Origin: Methylocystaceae bacterium | GTDB lineage: Bacteria; Pseudomonadota; Alphaproteobacteria; Rhodospirillales; Terasakiellaceae | NCBI GenBank assembly: GCA_013373205.1 | Contig: JABXIG010000025.1 | Coordinates: forward strand, 1-64,000 | Reading direction: 5' to 3' | DNA: 64,000 bases | Shown here: piece by piece, positions 1 through 9,129 of the stretch | Layout: every line of letters starts with the position of its first letter | Position numbering within the stretch: position 1 is the first letter of the stretch | Made by a program: the position numbers and the translations under genes | The notes under the pieces: model-generated | Database searches by the model: none | The model's input: only the letters and a program-made list of their open reading frames with translations | What the model was told of the DNA's origin: nothing

Positions 1-111
1 AATGCTCGATTCCACGCGGTGTACCAAACGGTAGACCATGAAGGCATCTTTTGTTACTTCTGTGGAATTGATAACTTCTTGTTGTTGCGAAAAACACCGA
101 TTAATCAATGA
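1..111 (+). CDS. 3' end of an unidentified gene (partial)
   Basis: The first frame is open from the window edge to a TGA at 109-111 and encodes the last 36 residues of a protein. The segment is rich in aromatic and cysteine residues (DHEGIFCYFCG) and ends in LLLRKTPINQ. A good intrinsic terminator follows 33 bases downstream, which supports it being a real gene end. Too little is present to assign a family. Confidence 0.5.
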   Translation, partial: NARFHAVYQTVDHEGIFCYFCGIDNFLLLRKTPINQ

Positions 112-143
112 CTTCCCTTGGCAGCCCCCGGGCACCATTCTCC

Positions 144-174
144 AAGACTTCGCATGATGGCGAGGTCTTTTTTT
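144..174 (+). terminator. Rho-independent terminator
   Basis: The stem GACTTCGC/GCGAGGTC (146-153 with 160-167, one G-T pair, extended by AA/TT) has a 6-base loop and runs straight into seven T. It ends the transcript of the gene stopping at 111. Confidence 0.8.
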
Positions 175-249
175 GTGGCCTGACTTTACGAAAAACCTTT
201 GCATCATCGCCACCGTTAAGCGGCTCACATTCTATAGAAAGCAAAACAC

Positions 250-468
250 ATGGCAAAACTCGCCCCCAAAGTCCGCCCGGACATCTCCGACTGGACCGCC
301 GCCGACCTTAAAAGCTGGCGTGACAAACACGGCTTCGACCAACTCCAAGCCGCAGCAGCCATCGGCATCGGTCGCCAGACATGGTTGAAGATGGAAAACG
401 GCAAGAAGGCCGTTGATCTGGTCTATTATCTGGCTTGTATGGGGTATGATGCGGTGAAAGGGAAGTAG
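250..468 (+). CDS. Small helix-turn-helix (Cro/CI-like) protein
   Basis: The protein has 72 residues. Residues about 19-60 match the XRE-type HTH pattern: LKSWRDKHGFDQLQAAAAIG, then IGRQTWLKMENGKKAV. It is essentially a lone DNA-binding domain with a basic N terminus and no output domain. It is expected to be a cytoplasmic transcriptional regulator of unknown target. The Shine-Dalgarno is weak (AGAAAG). It stands alone on the plus strand and converges on the next gene with a 4-base gap. Similar lone HTH proteins occur in mobile or accessory DNA, which fits the surroundings. The HTH call is moderately secure; the function is unknown. Confidence 0.6.
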   Translation: MAKLAPKVRPDISDWTAADLKSWRDKHGFDQLQAAAAIGIGRQTWLKMENGKKAVDLVYYLACMGYDAVKGK

Positions 469-472
469 GGCT

Positions 473-919
473 CTAGTCGAACAAATGTCCAAACATAAGT
501 TCACCCACATTCGCATTTTTCCAATAAATTAGGGCTTCTCTTTCGTGCTTTGAAAGAAGTTTTGCTACGTCTTCGGGTGAAGGTTTTGCGTATAGCTCTT
601 CAGGGGTAAGAACAATAATCCCCTCAAAAGTTTTTGTAAGAGCACCTTCAATTACTGGTATCGAAGTATAAGACTCAGCTTGCAAGAGGCAGGAAAAAGA
701 TGTGTAGCAATTCTTTCGAAATGTCACGATCTCGCCATTGCCAGTTTTGAATTCAGCTTCAAAGTAGTTGCATGGGTAGGTCCACCGTTTGACTGCCACA
801 CCTTTTAAATCAATTAAATTTTGAGCGTCAAAACATTTGCCTTTGAAGGATTTGATTTCAGAGGCGACATCGAAGGAAGAATTACCATATCCGGTGAAAC
901 CGTCTAGCAGAAGAAACAT
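473..919 (-). CDS. Hypothetical protein, third gene of a barstar-like operon
   Basis: The protein has 148 residues and no family I recognise. It has no signal peptide or membrane segment. It contains five cysteines and a hydrophilic C-terminal half that includes LTPEELYAKPSPEDVAKLL and HEREALIYW. AGG lies 8 bases before the ATG. It lies 47 bases downstream of a 49-residue membrane protein and is probably co-transcribed with it and the barstar-like gene. Position suggests an accessory or immunity-type role, but nothing in the sequence shows this. Confidence 0.5.
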   Translation of the reverse strand: MFLLLDGFTGYGNSSFDVASEIKSFKGKCFDAQNLIDLKGVAVKRWTYPCNYFEAEFKTGNGEIVTFRKNCYTSFSCLLQAESYTSIPVIEGALTKTFEGIIVLTPEELYAKPSPEDVAKLLSKHEREALIYWKNANVGELMFGHLFD

Positions 920-966
920 TTGGATATACCTGGCTTTTTACTCTGAATAATGGCTGTTTTCCTATC

Positions 967-1116
967 TCAGTCACTTCCCGAGCTATCAGAATGTTCTGAT
1001 GAATTAAAATCACCGATTGAGCTTTCATTGTAACCGGATTTATCAGGTGTGGACCAAAATGCTTTGATCAAAAATAGTCCCATCAGAATCAAGCCGATTA
1101 TTGCCCAGATGCTCAT
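967..1116 (-). CDS. Single-pass membrane small protein, 49 aa
   Basis: This is a short frame of 49 residues. It begins MSIWAIIGLILMGLFLIKAF, a clear single transmembrane segment at residues about 2-20. A strongly hydrophilic Ser/Asp/Glu-rich tail (about residues 21-49) follows. AGG stands 8 bases before the ATG. It starts 18 bases after the stop of the barstar-like gene and 47 bases before the next gene, so all three look like one operon. The function is unknown; the topology fits a small membrane accessory protein. Confidence 0.5.
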   Translation of the reverse strand: MSIWAIIGLILMGLFLIKAFWSTPDKSGYNESSIGDFNSSEHSDSSGSD

Positions 1117-1134
1117 CTGTAAACCTATCAATAA

Positions 1135-1665
1135 CTACAGCTTGCTTGAATTTCTAGCAAGCTGCCCTCCTAAAAACCCATTTGCTCGAAGTTCGAAGAC
1201 ACGGTCCATCTTTGACCACTCTTCAACCTCATCATTTGACTTGGAATATACCATAAGCAGAAGCCCAACACCGAAAATCAGTTGCATTCGAGATGCATCT
1301 TTAAATATGTCCCAAATATCGGCAGTGCGCTGACCAAACCAATTTTTCAATCTGTCCGCATTGTCTATGGATATTAGAATGCGTTGACCGTCAGTGAATT
1401 GGCAAGCCGAAGCGCCATCATTCAATGCATCTAAATTTCCGCTCCACCTTTCATAACCAAATTGTTCTTTCCAAGACAGAGTTTCACTCACTTCATCGTA
1501 AAAAGCTTCTTCGGAATTAAGCGCCCAATGATGTCGTTTGAACCCTCGCGCATTTACAAGCCAGTTTATCCCGTTCTCCCATATAGCCCGGTCACAAGTT
1601 ACAACGATGGGTCCCTCTCTATATAAAAAGAAATCAGTATCTAAATCGTTTGGATCAAAAAGCAT
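1135..1665 (-). CDS. Barstar-family (RNase inhibitor-like) protein
   Basis: The protein has 176 residues. Residues about 42-110 carry the barstar pattern: WALNSEEAFYDEVSETLSW, then YERWSGNLDALNDG, which matches the conserved G-NLDAL-D core of barnase inhibitors. Barstar itself is about 90 residues, so this protein has an N-terminal extension (residues 1-40) and a C-terminal region of about 65 residues containing a hydrophobic stretch (MQLIFGVGLLLMVY). Family members bind and neutralise secreted or toxin ribonucleases. No barnase-like gene lies within the window, so it may be an orphan immunity protein or its toxin may be elsewhere. GAGGGGG precedes the ATG. The family call is likely; the biological role is inferred. 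Confidence 0.6.
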   Translation of the reverse strand: MLFDPNDLDTDFFLYREGPIVVTCDRAIWENGINWLVNARGFKRHHWALNSEEAFYDEVSETLSWKEQFGYERWSGNLDALNDGASACQFTDGQRILISIDNADRLKNWFGQRTADIWDIFKDASRMQLIFGVGLLLMVYSKSNDEVEEWSKMDRVFELRANGFLGGQLARNSSKL

Positions 1666-1938
1666 CAGAGTTCCCCCTCACTGATTTATTCCATCTTAAA
1701 ATAGATAAGGCAACAGGCTTTCAAGTATAAGGTTCCATCCCATATCACGCCAAAACCTGCCTACATCCCCCCACAGCATGTCCGGGGCCTTGTAGGACTT
1801 CCATTCCCGCACGCCGAGGAGTATCTCCCGAGATCACCAGCGCGTTTTGCGTATGTTTGATGGAATTGTTGAAGCGCGTAAAACGTAAAGCGCGCCACCG
1901 ACTCTTAAAACGGGAAAGGGAGCAATCTAAGCCTATGG

Positions 1939-2120
1939 CTATTTTCCAATAAGCTCGCCATGCACATCAACTGTTAGATCGTGTCCGGAAACTTTGAAGC
2001 TTCTGCTTCTTGAAGTTTCATTAGCTCGCTGTTTCGTCTGGCAACTGTTTCATGCCATTCTTGTGCTTCTCTATCCTTGAAGAAATTAGCATTCGGTTCA
2101 AGTCGTTTCACAGCCTCTTG
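1939..2120 (-). pseudogene. Decayed remnant of an unknown gene
   Basis: On the minus strand the frame starting at 2120 reads VKRLEPNANFFKDREAQEW and continues to a stop at 1974-1976. The next frame reads FKVSGHDLTVDVHGELIGK up to a stop at 1939-1941. Both pieces have protein-like composition and join across about 40 bases, as expected for one gene end with a frameshift. The upstream side is cut by a stop exactly where the repeat at 2131-2148 begins. The parent family is not recognised. Confidence 0.3.
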
Positions 2121-2136
2121 TTATTTTTGGGGTCAG

Positions 2137-2181
2137 GTACGAAATTATTTTATCAATTTGGGGGGCCGCGTACGAAATTAT
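2137..2181. repeat. Two direct copies of GTACGAAATTAT
   Basis: The 12-mer GTACGAAATTAT occurs at 2137-2148 and 2170-2181, 33 bases apart, each preceded by a T-rich, G-rich run (TTTTTGGGG and ATTTGGGG). The GGGGTCAGGT leader of the first copy resembles sequence commonly flanking IS200-like REP-associated transposases. No transposase is present, so this is at most an element scar. Confidence 0.4.
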
Positions 2182-2355
2182 ATTTCTTATCTCGTCAGAA
2201 GAGCCTCAAAATTTCGGCTCCATATCACGTCGAGACCTATCCGCATTATCCACCCCACCTTCAGAATCGAATAGATTAAGTTCGTGAGGGTGGCGTCTTC
2301 TGTTAACGCCGTACAGGCATTTAAATGCTATTGAATTAAGTTAATTACACCCCAT

Positions 2356-2414
2356 TTGCATAAATAATATGCAATACACTATAAAGATTAAAATATATGC
2401 AAATCCTGTTGCAT
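2356..2414. promoter_or_regulatory. Paired inverted repeats upstream of the transglutaminase operon
   Basis: Two perfect 6-bp inverted repeats flank an AT-rich segment: TTGCAT-N7-ATGCAA at 2356-2374 and the inverted arrangement ATGCAA-N6-TTGCAT at 2397-2414. They lie 73-131 bases before the ATG at 2487 and look like operator sites for a dimeric regulator. The regulator is unknown. Confidence 0.4.
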
Positions 2415-2486
2415 TTCATGCCCCTCTCTCATTAATCTTAATGCAATTAATTTTTTCAGCACCCACATGGTAAGGCGCTAAAACTG

Positions 2487-5400
2487 ATGTCAATTAAAGC
2501 CAGCATTCATCACTTGACCCATTATCAATATGATCAACCCGTGACCTTGGGTCCGCAGATCATTCGATTAAGGCCAGCGCCCCATTCCCGCACGCGTGTT
2601 ATTTCGCATTCCTTGAAAGTGTCCCCGACTGACCATTTCGTTAATCACCAACAAGACCCTTACGGCAACTGGATGTCGCGTTTCGTCTTTCCGGAACCCG
2701 TGCGCGAATTTAAAATTGAAGTCGACTTGGTTGCTGACATGACGGTTTACAATCCGTTTGACTTTTTTGTAGAGGAAAGCGCTGAAAACTGGCCGTTTGA
2801 CTATCCTGAAGACGTTGCACAGGATTTATCAATCTATAAAGTTGCAGAACCGATGGGGCCGCATCTCGCCGCCTTCATGAAAACGCTTGATCGAACCCAA
2901 GCGCGCTCCGTTGATTTTCTGGTCAACCTGAATGCGCGCATTTCAAATGAAATTGGTTATGTGATCCGAATGGAGCCGGGGGTACAGACACCGGAAGAAA
3001 CCCTTGAACGTAAAACCGCTTCTTGTCGGGACAGCAGCTGGCTTTTAATTCAGGTTTTAAGAAACCTAGGTTTTGCGGCACGGTTTGTGTCTGGCTACCT
3101 TGTTCAATTAAAACCTGATTTAAAGGCTTTGGATGGGCCGAGTGGAACGGATCATGATTTCACTGACCTTCATGCCTGGGCCGAAGTCTATCTGCCGGGG
3201 GCTGGCTGGGTTGGCTTTGATCCCACATCGGGACTGTTAGCTGGTGAAAGCCACATCCCCTTGGCAGCCACACCACATTATAGGAATGCCGCCCCCATCA
3301 CAGGTCTGGCGAGCCCGGCCAATGTTGAATTTAACTTTGATATGCAGGTCTCGCGCGTGGAAGAACACCCGCGTATTACCAAACCGTTCTCCGATGCGTC
3401 TTGGGAAGAATTAAATGAATTAGGCCATAAAGTTGACGAGGTGCTCCAGAAAGAAGATGTCCGCTTGACAATGGGAGGCGAGCCCACTTTTGTGTCCATT
3501 GATGACTTTGAGTCTGCTGAATGGAATACAGATGCGGTTGGCCCGACCAAACGGACACTGGCAGATCAGTTAATCAAACGTTTGCGTGAACGTTTTGCAC
3601 CGGGCGGCATGCTGCATTATGGACAAGGCAAATGGTATCCGGGGGAAAGTCTGCCGCGATGGACCTTTTCTTTATATTGGCGCCGCGATGGGAAACCGAT
3701 CTGGCAGGATGCTGATTTAATTTCCCAAGAAGAAACAGGCAAAGACAGTCATATTGAGGATGCGGAACGCCTGTTAACGCATATTGCGCAAAATCTGAAT
3801 ATCTCATCTGACTTGGTTGTTCCTGCCTATGAAGATCCTGCAGAATGGATTGTCAAAGAAGGTAGCTTGCCGGAAAATGTGACACCTGATAATTCCAAAC
3901 TAGATGATGTCGAAGAAAGAACCCGCATCGCACGCGTGTTTGAACGCGGCTTAACACAGCCCGCTGGATATGTCCTGCCGATACAAGCATGGCAGTCGGA
4001 AAGTCGCCCCACACAATGGCTGTCAGAAGTCTGGTCCTTCAGACGTAAGCACCTGTACCTTGTGCCCGGCGACAGCCCTGTGGGCTACCGCATGCCACTT
4101 GGTTCCCTGCCATATGTGTCAAAGGCCGAATATCCCTATATTTATGAGGAAGATCCAAGCATTCCAAAAGATGAGTTACCGGACTTCCATCAGAAAGCCA
4201 AAAAGAAAGAAAAAGTATCTCAGAAAATTTCTGAATTTAAAGCTGCAGAGTCTGGTCAAGAACAAATCGAACAGACGGTAAGTGACATTAAGGGAACTGT
4301 CCGCACGGCCATGTCGGTCGAACCACGCGATGGGAAACTCTGTGTCTTCATGCCACCTGTTGAACGTGTAGAAGACTATCTGGATCTTTTAGCCTCCGTC
4401 GAAAATGCAGCAAAAGAGCTTGGTCTACCGGTTCATATTGAAGGCTACCAACCACCGCCGGACCCACGACTGAATGTAATCCGTATCGCCCCTGACCCGG
4501 GCGTGCTGGAGGTCAATATTCATCCGGCATCAACTTGGCAGGAATGTGTTCTAACGACTGAAGCCATTTATGAAGAAGCCAGACAATGTCGTCTAGGTGC
4601 GGACAAATTTATGATTGACGGACGTCATACGGGCACAGGTGGTGGCAATCATGTGGTTGTTGGCGGGGCAACACCTTTGGATAGCCCTTTCCTTCGACGT
4701 CCGGACTTATTGAAAAGTCTGATCCTCTACTGGCAGCGTCACCCCAGTCTGTCTTACTTGTTTTCTGGTCTGTTTATCGGCCCAACCAGTCAGGCACCAC
4801 GTATTGATGAAGCGCGACATGACAGTCTTTATGATCTGGAAATTGCCCTTCATCACATTCCATCGCCAAACAATGGAGAAGTGCCACCACCTTGGCAGGT
4901 TGATCGCCTTTTGCGCAACCTGTTGATTGACGTCACCGGCAACACCCATCGCAGCGAAATATGTATCGATAAACTTTATTCGCCTGATGGCCCGACCGGA
5001 CGATTGGGGCTCGTGGAATTTCGTGGATTTGAAATGCCACCGAACCCCCGCATGAGCCTCGCCCAACAGGTTCTACTGCGTGCAATCATTGCCCGACTAT
5101 GGAGAAATCCATTAAAAACCAACAGCCTTGTGAGATGGGGAACCAGCCTGCATGACAGGTTCATGCTGCCTTATTATGTTTGGCAGGACTTTTTGGATGT
5201 CATACGGGACCTGTCCCATGAAGGTTTCGACTTAAAACCGGAATGGTTTAGCGCACAGGCCGAGTTCCGTTTTCCATTCTGCGGTGAAGTCAAATATGAA
5301 GGAATTGAACTGGAAATCCGCCAAGCCCTTGAGCCGTGGCATGTCTTGGGCGAAACAGGCGCGATCGGCGGAACTGTGCGTTACACAGATAGTTCAGTAG

Positions 5401-5819
5401 AACGCTTACAAGTCAAACTGACCTGCGGGGATACGAAACGCTACACCGTAACCTGCAACCAACGAAAGGTCCCATTGCAGGCAACAGGTGAAGCAGGCGT
5501 TTCTGTGGCAGGCGTACGCTTTAAAGCATGGAAGGCGGCACAGTCCCTTCATCCTATTGCCCCTGTCGATGCACCACTGACGTTTGATATCTATGATAAC
5601 TGGACGGATCGGGCATTGGGCGGGTGTGTCTACCGTGTTGCCCATCCGGGTGGACGCAATTATGAAACCTTCCCCGTCAATAATAACGAAGCCGAAGCAC
5701 GACGCCTTGCCAGATTTGAACCACATGGGCATACTGTAGGCAAATATCGACCAGACAGTGAAACGCCACATCCGGAGTTTCCTCTAACGCTGGATTTAAG
5801 ACGGCCAACTGGATTGTAA
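2487..5819 (+). CDS. Transglutaminase-like protein with DUF2126 domain
   Basis: The protein has 1110 residues. It has an N-terminal bacterial transglutaminase beta domain (about 1-100) and a transglutaminase/protease core with the full triad visible: Cys180 in [10 protein letters not shown], His229 in DLHAWAEVY and Asp245 in WVGFDPTSG. From about residue 323 ([12 protein letters not shown]) to the end it is the large DUF2126 domain. It is cytoplasmic, with no signal peptide. This family is typically encoded with circularly permuted ATP-grasp and alpha-E proteins, proposed to make and cleave a peptide or peptide tag. The next gene starts 3 bases downstream. The ATG has only a distant AAGG. The family call is secure; the substrate is unknown. 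Confidence 0.9.
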   Translation: MSIKASIHHLTHYQYDQPVTLGPQIIRLRPAPHSRTRVISHSLKVSPTDHFVNHQQDPYGNWMSRFVFPEPVREFKIEVDLVADMTVYNPFDFFVEESAENWPFDYPEDVAQDLSIYKVAEPMGPHLAAFMKTLDRTQARSVDFLVNLNARISNEIGYVIRMEPGVQTPEETLERKTASCRDSSWLLIQVLRNLGFAARFVSGYLVQLKPDLKALDGPSGTDHDFTDLHAWAEVYLPGAGWVGFDPTSGLLAGESHIPLAATPHYRNAAPITGLASPANVEFNFDMQVSRVEEHPRITKPFSDASWEELNELGHKVDEVLQKEDVRLTMGGEPTFVSIDDFESAEWNTDAVGPTKRTLADQLIKRLRERFAPGGMLHYGQGKWYPGESLPRWTFSLYWRRDGKPIWQDADLISQEETGKDSHIEDAERLLTHIAQNLNISSDLVVPAYEDPAEWIVKEGSLPENVTPDNSKLDDVEERTRIARVFERGLTQPAGYVLPIQAWQSESRPTQWLSEVWSFRRKHLYLVPGDSPVGYRMPLGSLPYVSKAEYPYIYEEDPSIPKDELPDFHQKAKKKEKVSQKISEFKAAESGQEQIEQTVSDIKGTVRTAMSVEPRDGKLCVFMPPVERVEDYLDLLASVENAAKELGLPVHIEGYQPPPDPRLNVIRIAPDPGVLEVNIHPASTWQECVLTTEAIYEEARQCRLGADKFMIDGRHTGTGGGNHVVVGGATPLDSPFLRRPDLLKSLILYWQRHPSLSYLFSGLFIGPTSQAPRIDEARHDSLYDLEIALHHIPSPNNGEVPPPWQVDRLLRNLLIDVTGNTHRSEICIDKLYSPDGPTGRLGLVEFRGFEMPPNPRMSLAQQVLLRAIIARLWRNPLKTNSLVRWGTSLHDRFMLPYYVWQDFLDVIRDLSHEGFDLKPEWFSAQAEFRFPFCGEVKYEGIELEIRQALEPWHVLGETGAIGGTVRYTDSSVERLQVKLTCGDTKRYTVTCNQRKVPLQATGEAGVSVAGVRFKAWKAAQSLHPIAPVDAPLTFDIYDNWTDRALGGCVYRVAHPGGRNYETFPVNNNEAEARRLARFEPHGHTVGKYRPDSETPHPEFPLTLDLRRPTGL

Positions 5820-5822
5820 GTT

Positions 5823-8222
5823 ATGTCTTCGCTATCACCCGTAAATAAAATGCCAGCCCCTGCAGAAAAACTGCTGAAGAATTATGAGCGGGTTGAAGGC
5901 GTATCAGATGAACTGTTTGATCATGAGGGCAATATCCGAAACGCTTGGCAACCTTTTGTCAATTTTTTTACCAAGCTTGGTCTCGATGACATACAGCGCA
6001 GAATAGCACGGGGTGACCAATATCTTCGTGATGCGGGGGTGTTTTATCGTCAATATGATGCTTCAGAAGCCTCGGAACGTGACTGGCCGCTCAGCCATAT
6101 TCCCGTCATTCTGGGGTCGTCGGATTGGGAAACCATCACAGCAGGTTTAAAGCAACGTGCTGATCTGCTTGAAATGGTTTTAGCCGACCTTTACGGCCCG
6201 ATGAACCTTGTAACCAATGGATATTTACCCGGCGAATTGATTGCCCGTTCCAGCAGCTGGTTGCGCCCCATGGTTGGTGCACAGCCACACAATGGACATT
6301 TCCTGAATTTTGTGGCTTTTGAAATTGGTCGTGGCCCAGATGGTCGCTGGTGGGTTTTAGGGGATCGAACACAAGCCCCATCAGGTGCCGGATTTGCCTT
6401 GGAAAACCGCGTTGCCACAACGCATGTTTTTTCGGACCATTATCGCAAGGCAAATGTTCATAGGCTGGCCGGATTTTTTAAACGTTTCAGGGACCATCTT
6501 TACAGTATCAGTCGTGAAAATGATTGTGGTGTAGGTGTACTAACACCGGGGCGCTTAAATGATGGATATTTTGAACATGCCTACATTGCCCGTTACTTGG
6601 GGTTTATGCTGCTTGAAGGCGAAGACATAACCGTTCGCAACGGCGAAGCCATGGTGCGCACTGTTGATGGGCTAAAGCCCATAAGTGTGTTGTGGCGGCG
6701 TATGGATTCCTCCTTTGTCGATCCGTTAGAATTGAATTCAGCTTCCATGATTGGAACGCCCGGACTGGCAAATGTTGTCAAACAGGGCAATTTAACCATG
6801 ATTAACAGTCTGGGCAGCGGCATTCTGGAAACACGCAGTATGCTGGCCTTTTTGCCGCGCATCCATCAGGCCATCAACGGGACTGATCTTTTATTACCCA
6901 ATATTGCGACATGGTGGTGCGGTCAGGAAGCAGAACGTCGTTATGTTCTGGATAGTGCCGAAGACATGATGTTTGGGCCAGCCTTATCACGCAGCCTGCC
7001 CTTTGAAGTCAATGAAATGCACCCGATGAGCCGGGATGAAGATGGGCAAACATTAAAACAAAAGATTGTCGAAAATCCTTCAGACTTTGTCGCACAAGAG
7101 ACCGTAAAACTCTCAACAACCCCGGTATTTGAAGATAACCGCCTGAAGGCACGACCCATGACAATTCGGGTCTTTCTAGCGCGCACAGAACAAGGCTGGG
7201 ATGTCATGCCCGGTGGATACGCACGAATTGGAATAGGCGAAGGCAAAACCGTGTTGGCACTGCAAGGCGGTGGTAAAGTTGCCGATGTATGGGTCAGCTC
7301 GAAACAGCATGTTGAACAGGAAACACTCGGGTCTGACACAAAGACGGAATATGTACGTAAAATTGCAGAAGTCCTGCCAAGCCGAGCGGCTGATAATTTA
7401 TTTTGGCTCGGTCGATATATTGAACGTGCCGAAGTCCTGTCACGCATGACACGGGCATATCATACCCGCCTTGAAGAAAGTGATGACTTTGACACCCCCC
7501 TTTTAAACGTGTTTGCACAATACCTGAAGATGCATAACATCAAACCAGATGATGCCATCCCTGAAAGCATCTGTAATGCGCTCATGTCAGCAATGGCAAG
7601 TGCGGGGCATATCCGGGATCGTTTTTCCGTGGATGGCTGGCTTGCGCTTAAGGATGTATCTGATAATGCCTGGAAATTTCATAAACAGGTTCTACCGGGT
7701 GATGATACGGCGGATGCAGCCCAGGTCTTGTTAAGAAAAATCAGCGGCTTTTCCGGTCTTGTGCATGATAGCATGTATCACCATACGGGTTGGCGTTTTA
7801 TGAAAATGGGACGTGCCTTGGAACGTGCCGGTTTAATGGCTTCCGTGCTTCGTCATTTTATAAAGCAGGGCCACCCCGTTGGCTCGTTGGACATCCCCGT
7901 CGATATCGGGGACAGCCTTATGACACATCGACATCGTTATCTGGTCAACACCAATCGGGAAACCGTTGTTGACCTGCTCGCCCTTGATAATTTGAACCCC
8001 CGCTCCATCATTTACCAGATCACGGAATGTCAGCAGCATTTGGGGTTTTTGCCGGGTGAAGATGACCACCGTCAGAAAAGTCTCTTATCACGCAAAATGT
8101 TAAGATTACATACGGACCTGGCAACGACACTCCCACACCAAGTCACAGATAAATTTCTTCAAAATATTGAAAATCGAGTGTATGAAATCTGCGACTTAAT
8201 CTCTTCTACCTATTTGACATAG
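5823..8222 (+). CDS. Circularly permuted ATP-grasp / alpha-E fusion protein
   Basis: The protein has 799 residues. Residues about 1-515 are a circularly permuted ATP-grasp ligase (DUF404/DUF407 type: DQYLRDAGVFYRQYD, LGDRTQAPSGAGFALENR, then MPGGYARIG). From about residue 517 (LPSRAADNLFWLGRYIERAE) it is an alpha-E domain of about 280 residues. In many bacteria these are two separate genes; here they are one chain. ATP-grasp enzymes form amide bonds through acyl-phosphates, so the fusion fits the proposed peptide-ligase role with the flanking transglutaminases. It is 3 bases after one transglutaminase gene and 10 bases before the other. The exact reaction is unknown. Confidence 0.88.
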   Translation: MSSLSPVNKMPAPAEKLLKNYERVEGVSDELFDHEGNIRNAWQPFVNFFTKLGLDDIQRRIARGDQYLRDAGVFYRQYDASEASERDWPLSHIPVILGSSDWETITAGLKQRADLLEMVLADLYGPMNLVTNGYLPGELIARSSSWLRPMVGAQPHNGHFLNFVAFEIGRGPDGRWWVLGDRTQAPSGAGFALENRVATTHVFSDHYRKANVHRLAGFFKRFRDHLYSISRENDCGVGVLTPGRLNDGYFEHAYIARYLGFMLLEGEDITVRNGEAMVRTVDGLKPISVLWRRMDSSFVDPLELNSASMIGTPGLANVVKQGNLTMINSLGSGILETRSMLAFLPRIHQAINGTDLLLPNIATWWCGQEAERRYVLDSAEDMMFGPALSRSLPFEVNEMHPMSRDEDGQTLKQKIVENPSDFVAQETVKLSTTPVFEDNRLKARPMTIRVFLARTEQGWDVMPGGYARIGIGEGKTVLALQGGGKVADVWVSSKQHVEQETLGSDTKTEYVRKIAEVLPSRAADNLFWLGRYIERAEVLSRMTRAYHTRLEESDDFDTPLLNVFAQYLKMHNIKPDDAIPESICNALMSAMASAGHIRDRFSVDGWLALKDVSDNAWKFHKQVLPGDDTADAAQVLLRKISGFSGLVHDSMYHHTGWRFMKMGRALERAGLMASVLRHFIKQGHPVGSLDIPVDIGDSLMTHRHRYLVNTNRETVVDLLALDNLNPRSIIYQITECQQHLGFLPGEDDHRQKSLLSRKMLRLHTDLATTLPHQVTDKFLQNIENRVYEICDLISSTYLT

Positions 8223-8232
8223 CAGGTGGGAT

Positions 8233-9108
8233 GTGCGCTACGAAATCTCACTTGAAATATCTTATGAATACGCCTTCGCAGCCAGCGGTGGGCGACATTT
8301 ATTGCGCATGTTACCTGCACATATTGAGAGCCGCCAACATAGAATAAGTGGCTATGTGAGCGTTAACCCTGCGCAAGAAGAAAGAACGGACCGCTTTGAC
8401 TTTTTCAATAATGCCGTCAGTGAAATTGCCAGCCATCATAGTCACGATATCCTGACATTCAAAATGCTGTCTCAGGTCGAATGTTTTGAACAGTTTCGCA
8501 GTTTTAACCTGTCGCCCGATTTAGAAAAACTGAAAGAGGAAATGTCACAGTTACAAAACCTCTCCAATGAGTCCCCTCTCCACTTTATCGGCGACACACC
8601 CCGTGTACGTATCAATAATGATATCAAACAGTTTGCATTAAATTCCCTGAAGGGGGGAATGGGATGCTTGGATATCATTGAAACTATTGGCCTGAAACTG
8701 CACGAAGAAATGACTTTTGATCCAACCGCGACCACGGTTGAAACCCCCATGGAAGATGCATTTAAAAACCGTGAAGGTGTCTGTCAGGATTATACACATA
8801 TCATGATTGCTTGCCTTAGAAGCATAGGCATCCCGGCAGGCTATGTGAGCGGCTTTATTCGCACCATCCCGCCGGAAGGTCAGGAACGTCTGGAAGGTGC
8901 CGATGCCATGCACGCATGGGTCAGGGCTTGGGCAGGTACTGAAACGGGCTGGATTGAATATGATCCAACAAACGCGCTATTTGTAAACACCGACCATATC
9001 GTTGTCGCTTATGGACGTGATTATGATGACGTTGCCCCGATCAAAGGCGTTCTGAAAATGTTTGGGGAACAGAAAACCACCCAAGCCGTCGATGTTGTTC
9101 TCATCTAA
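8233..9108 (+). CDS. Transglutaminase-like cysteine peptidase, second paralogue
   Basis: The protein has 291 residues. It has an N-terminal beta domain of about 100 residues and then the transglutaminase core. Cys184 (REGVCQDYTH), His227 (DAMHAWVRAW) and Asp244 (WIEYDPTN) form the expected catalytic triad. The start is GTG at 8233 with AGGTGGG just upstream; the ATG two bases earlier is out of frame. It is the last gene of the ATP-grasp operon. It lacks the DUF2126 extension of the first transglutaminase, so the two are probably not interchangeable. It probably hydrolyses or transfers a gamma-glutamyl or peptide bond on the ATP-grasp product (inference). Confidence 0.88.
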   Translation: MRYEISLEISYEYAFAASGGRHLLRMLPAHIESRQHRISGYVSVNPAQEERTDRFDFFNNAVSEIASHHSHDILTFKMLSQVECFEQFRSFNLSPDLEKLKEEMSQLQNLSNESPLHFIGDTPRVRINNDIKQFALNSLKGGMGCLDIIETIGLKLHEEMTFDPTATTVETPMEDAFKNREGVCQDYTHIMIACLRSIGIPAGYVSGFIRTIPPEGQERLEGADAMHAWVRAWAGTETGWIEYDPTNALFVNTDHIVVAYGRDYDDVAPIKGVLKMFGEQKTTQAVDVVLI

Positions 9109-9129
9109 ACGATCAGAGAGGTCCTGACC

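Larger units (their letters stand above)
1666..2486. other. 821-bp intergenic region with decayed DNA and promoter
   Basis: No intact gene is visible. It holds a decayed reading frame (1939-2120, minus), two copies of a 12-base repeat (2137-2148 and 2170-2181), and an AT-rich promoter-like stretch with inverted repeats just before the 2487 gene. The segment 1740-1935 has no reading frame or RNA fold that I can name. Confidence 0.5.

Noticed and set aside
1740-1935. Possible structured RNA in GC-richer intergenic DNA
   Set aside because: No match to tmRNA, 6S, SRP or RNase P RNA landmarks could be made by eye and no clear promoter/terminator pair bounds it.
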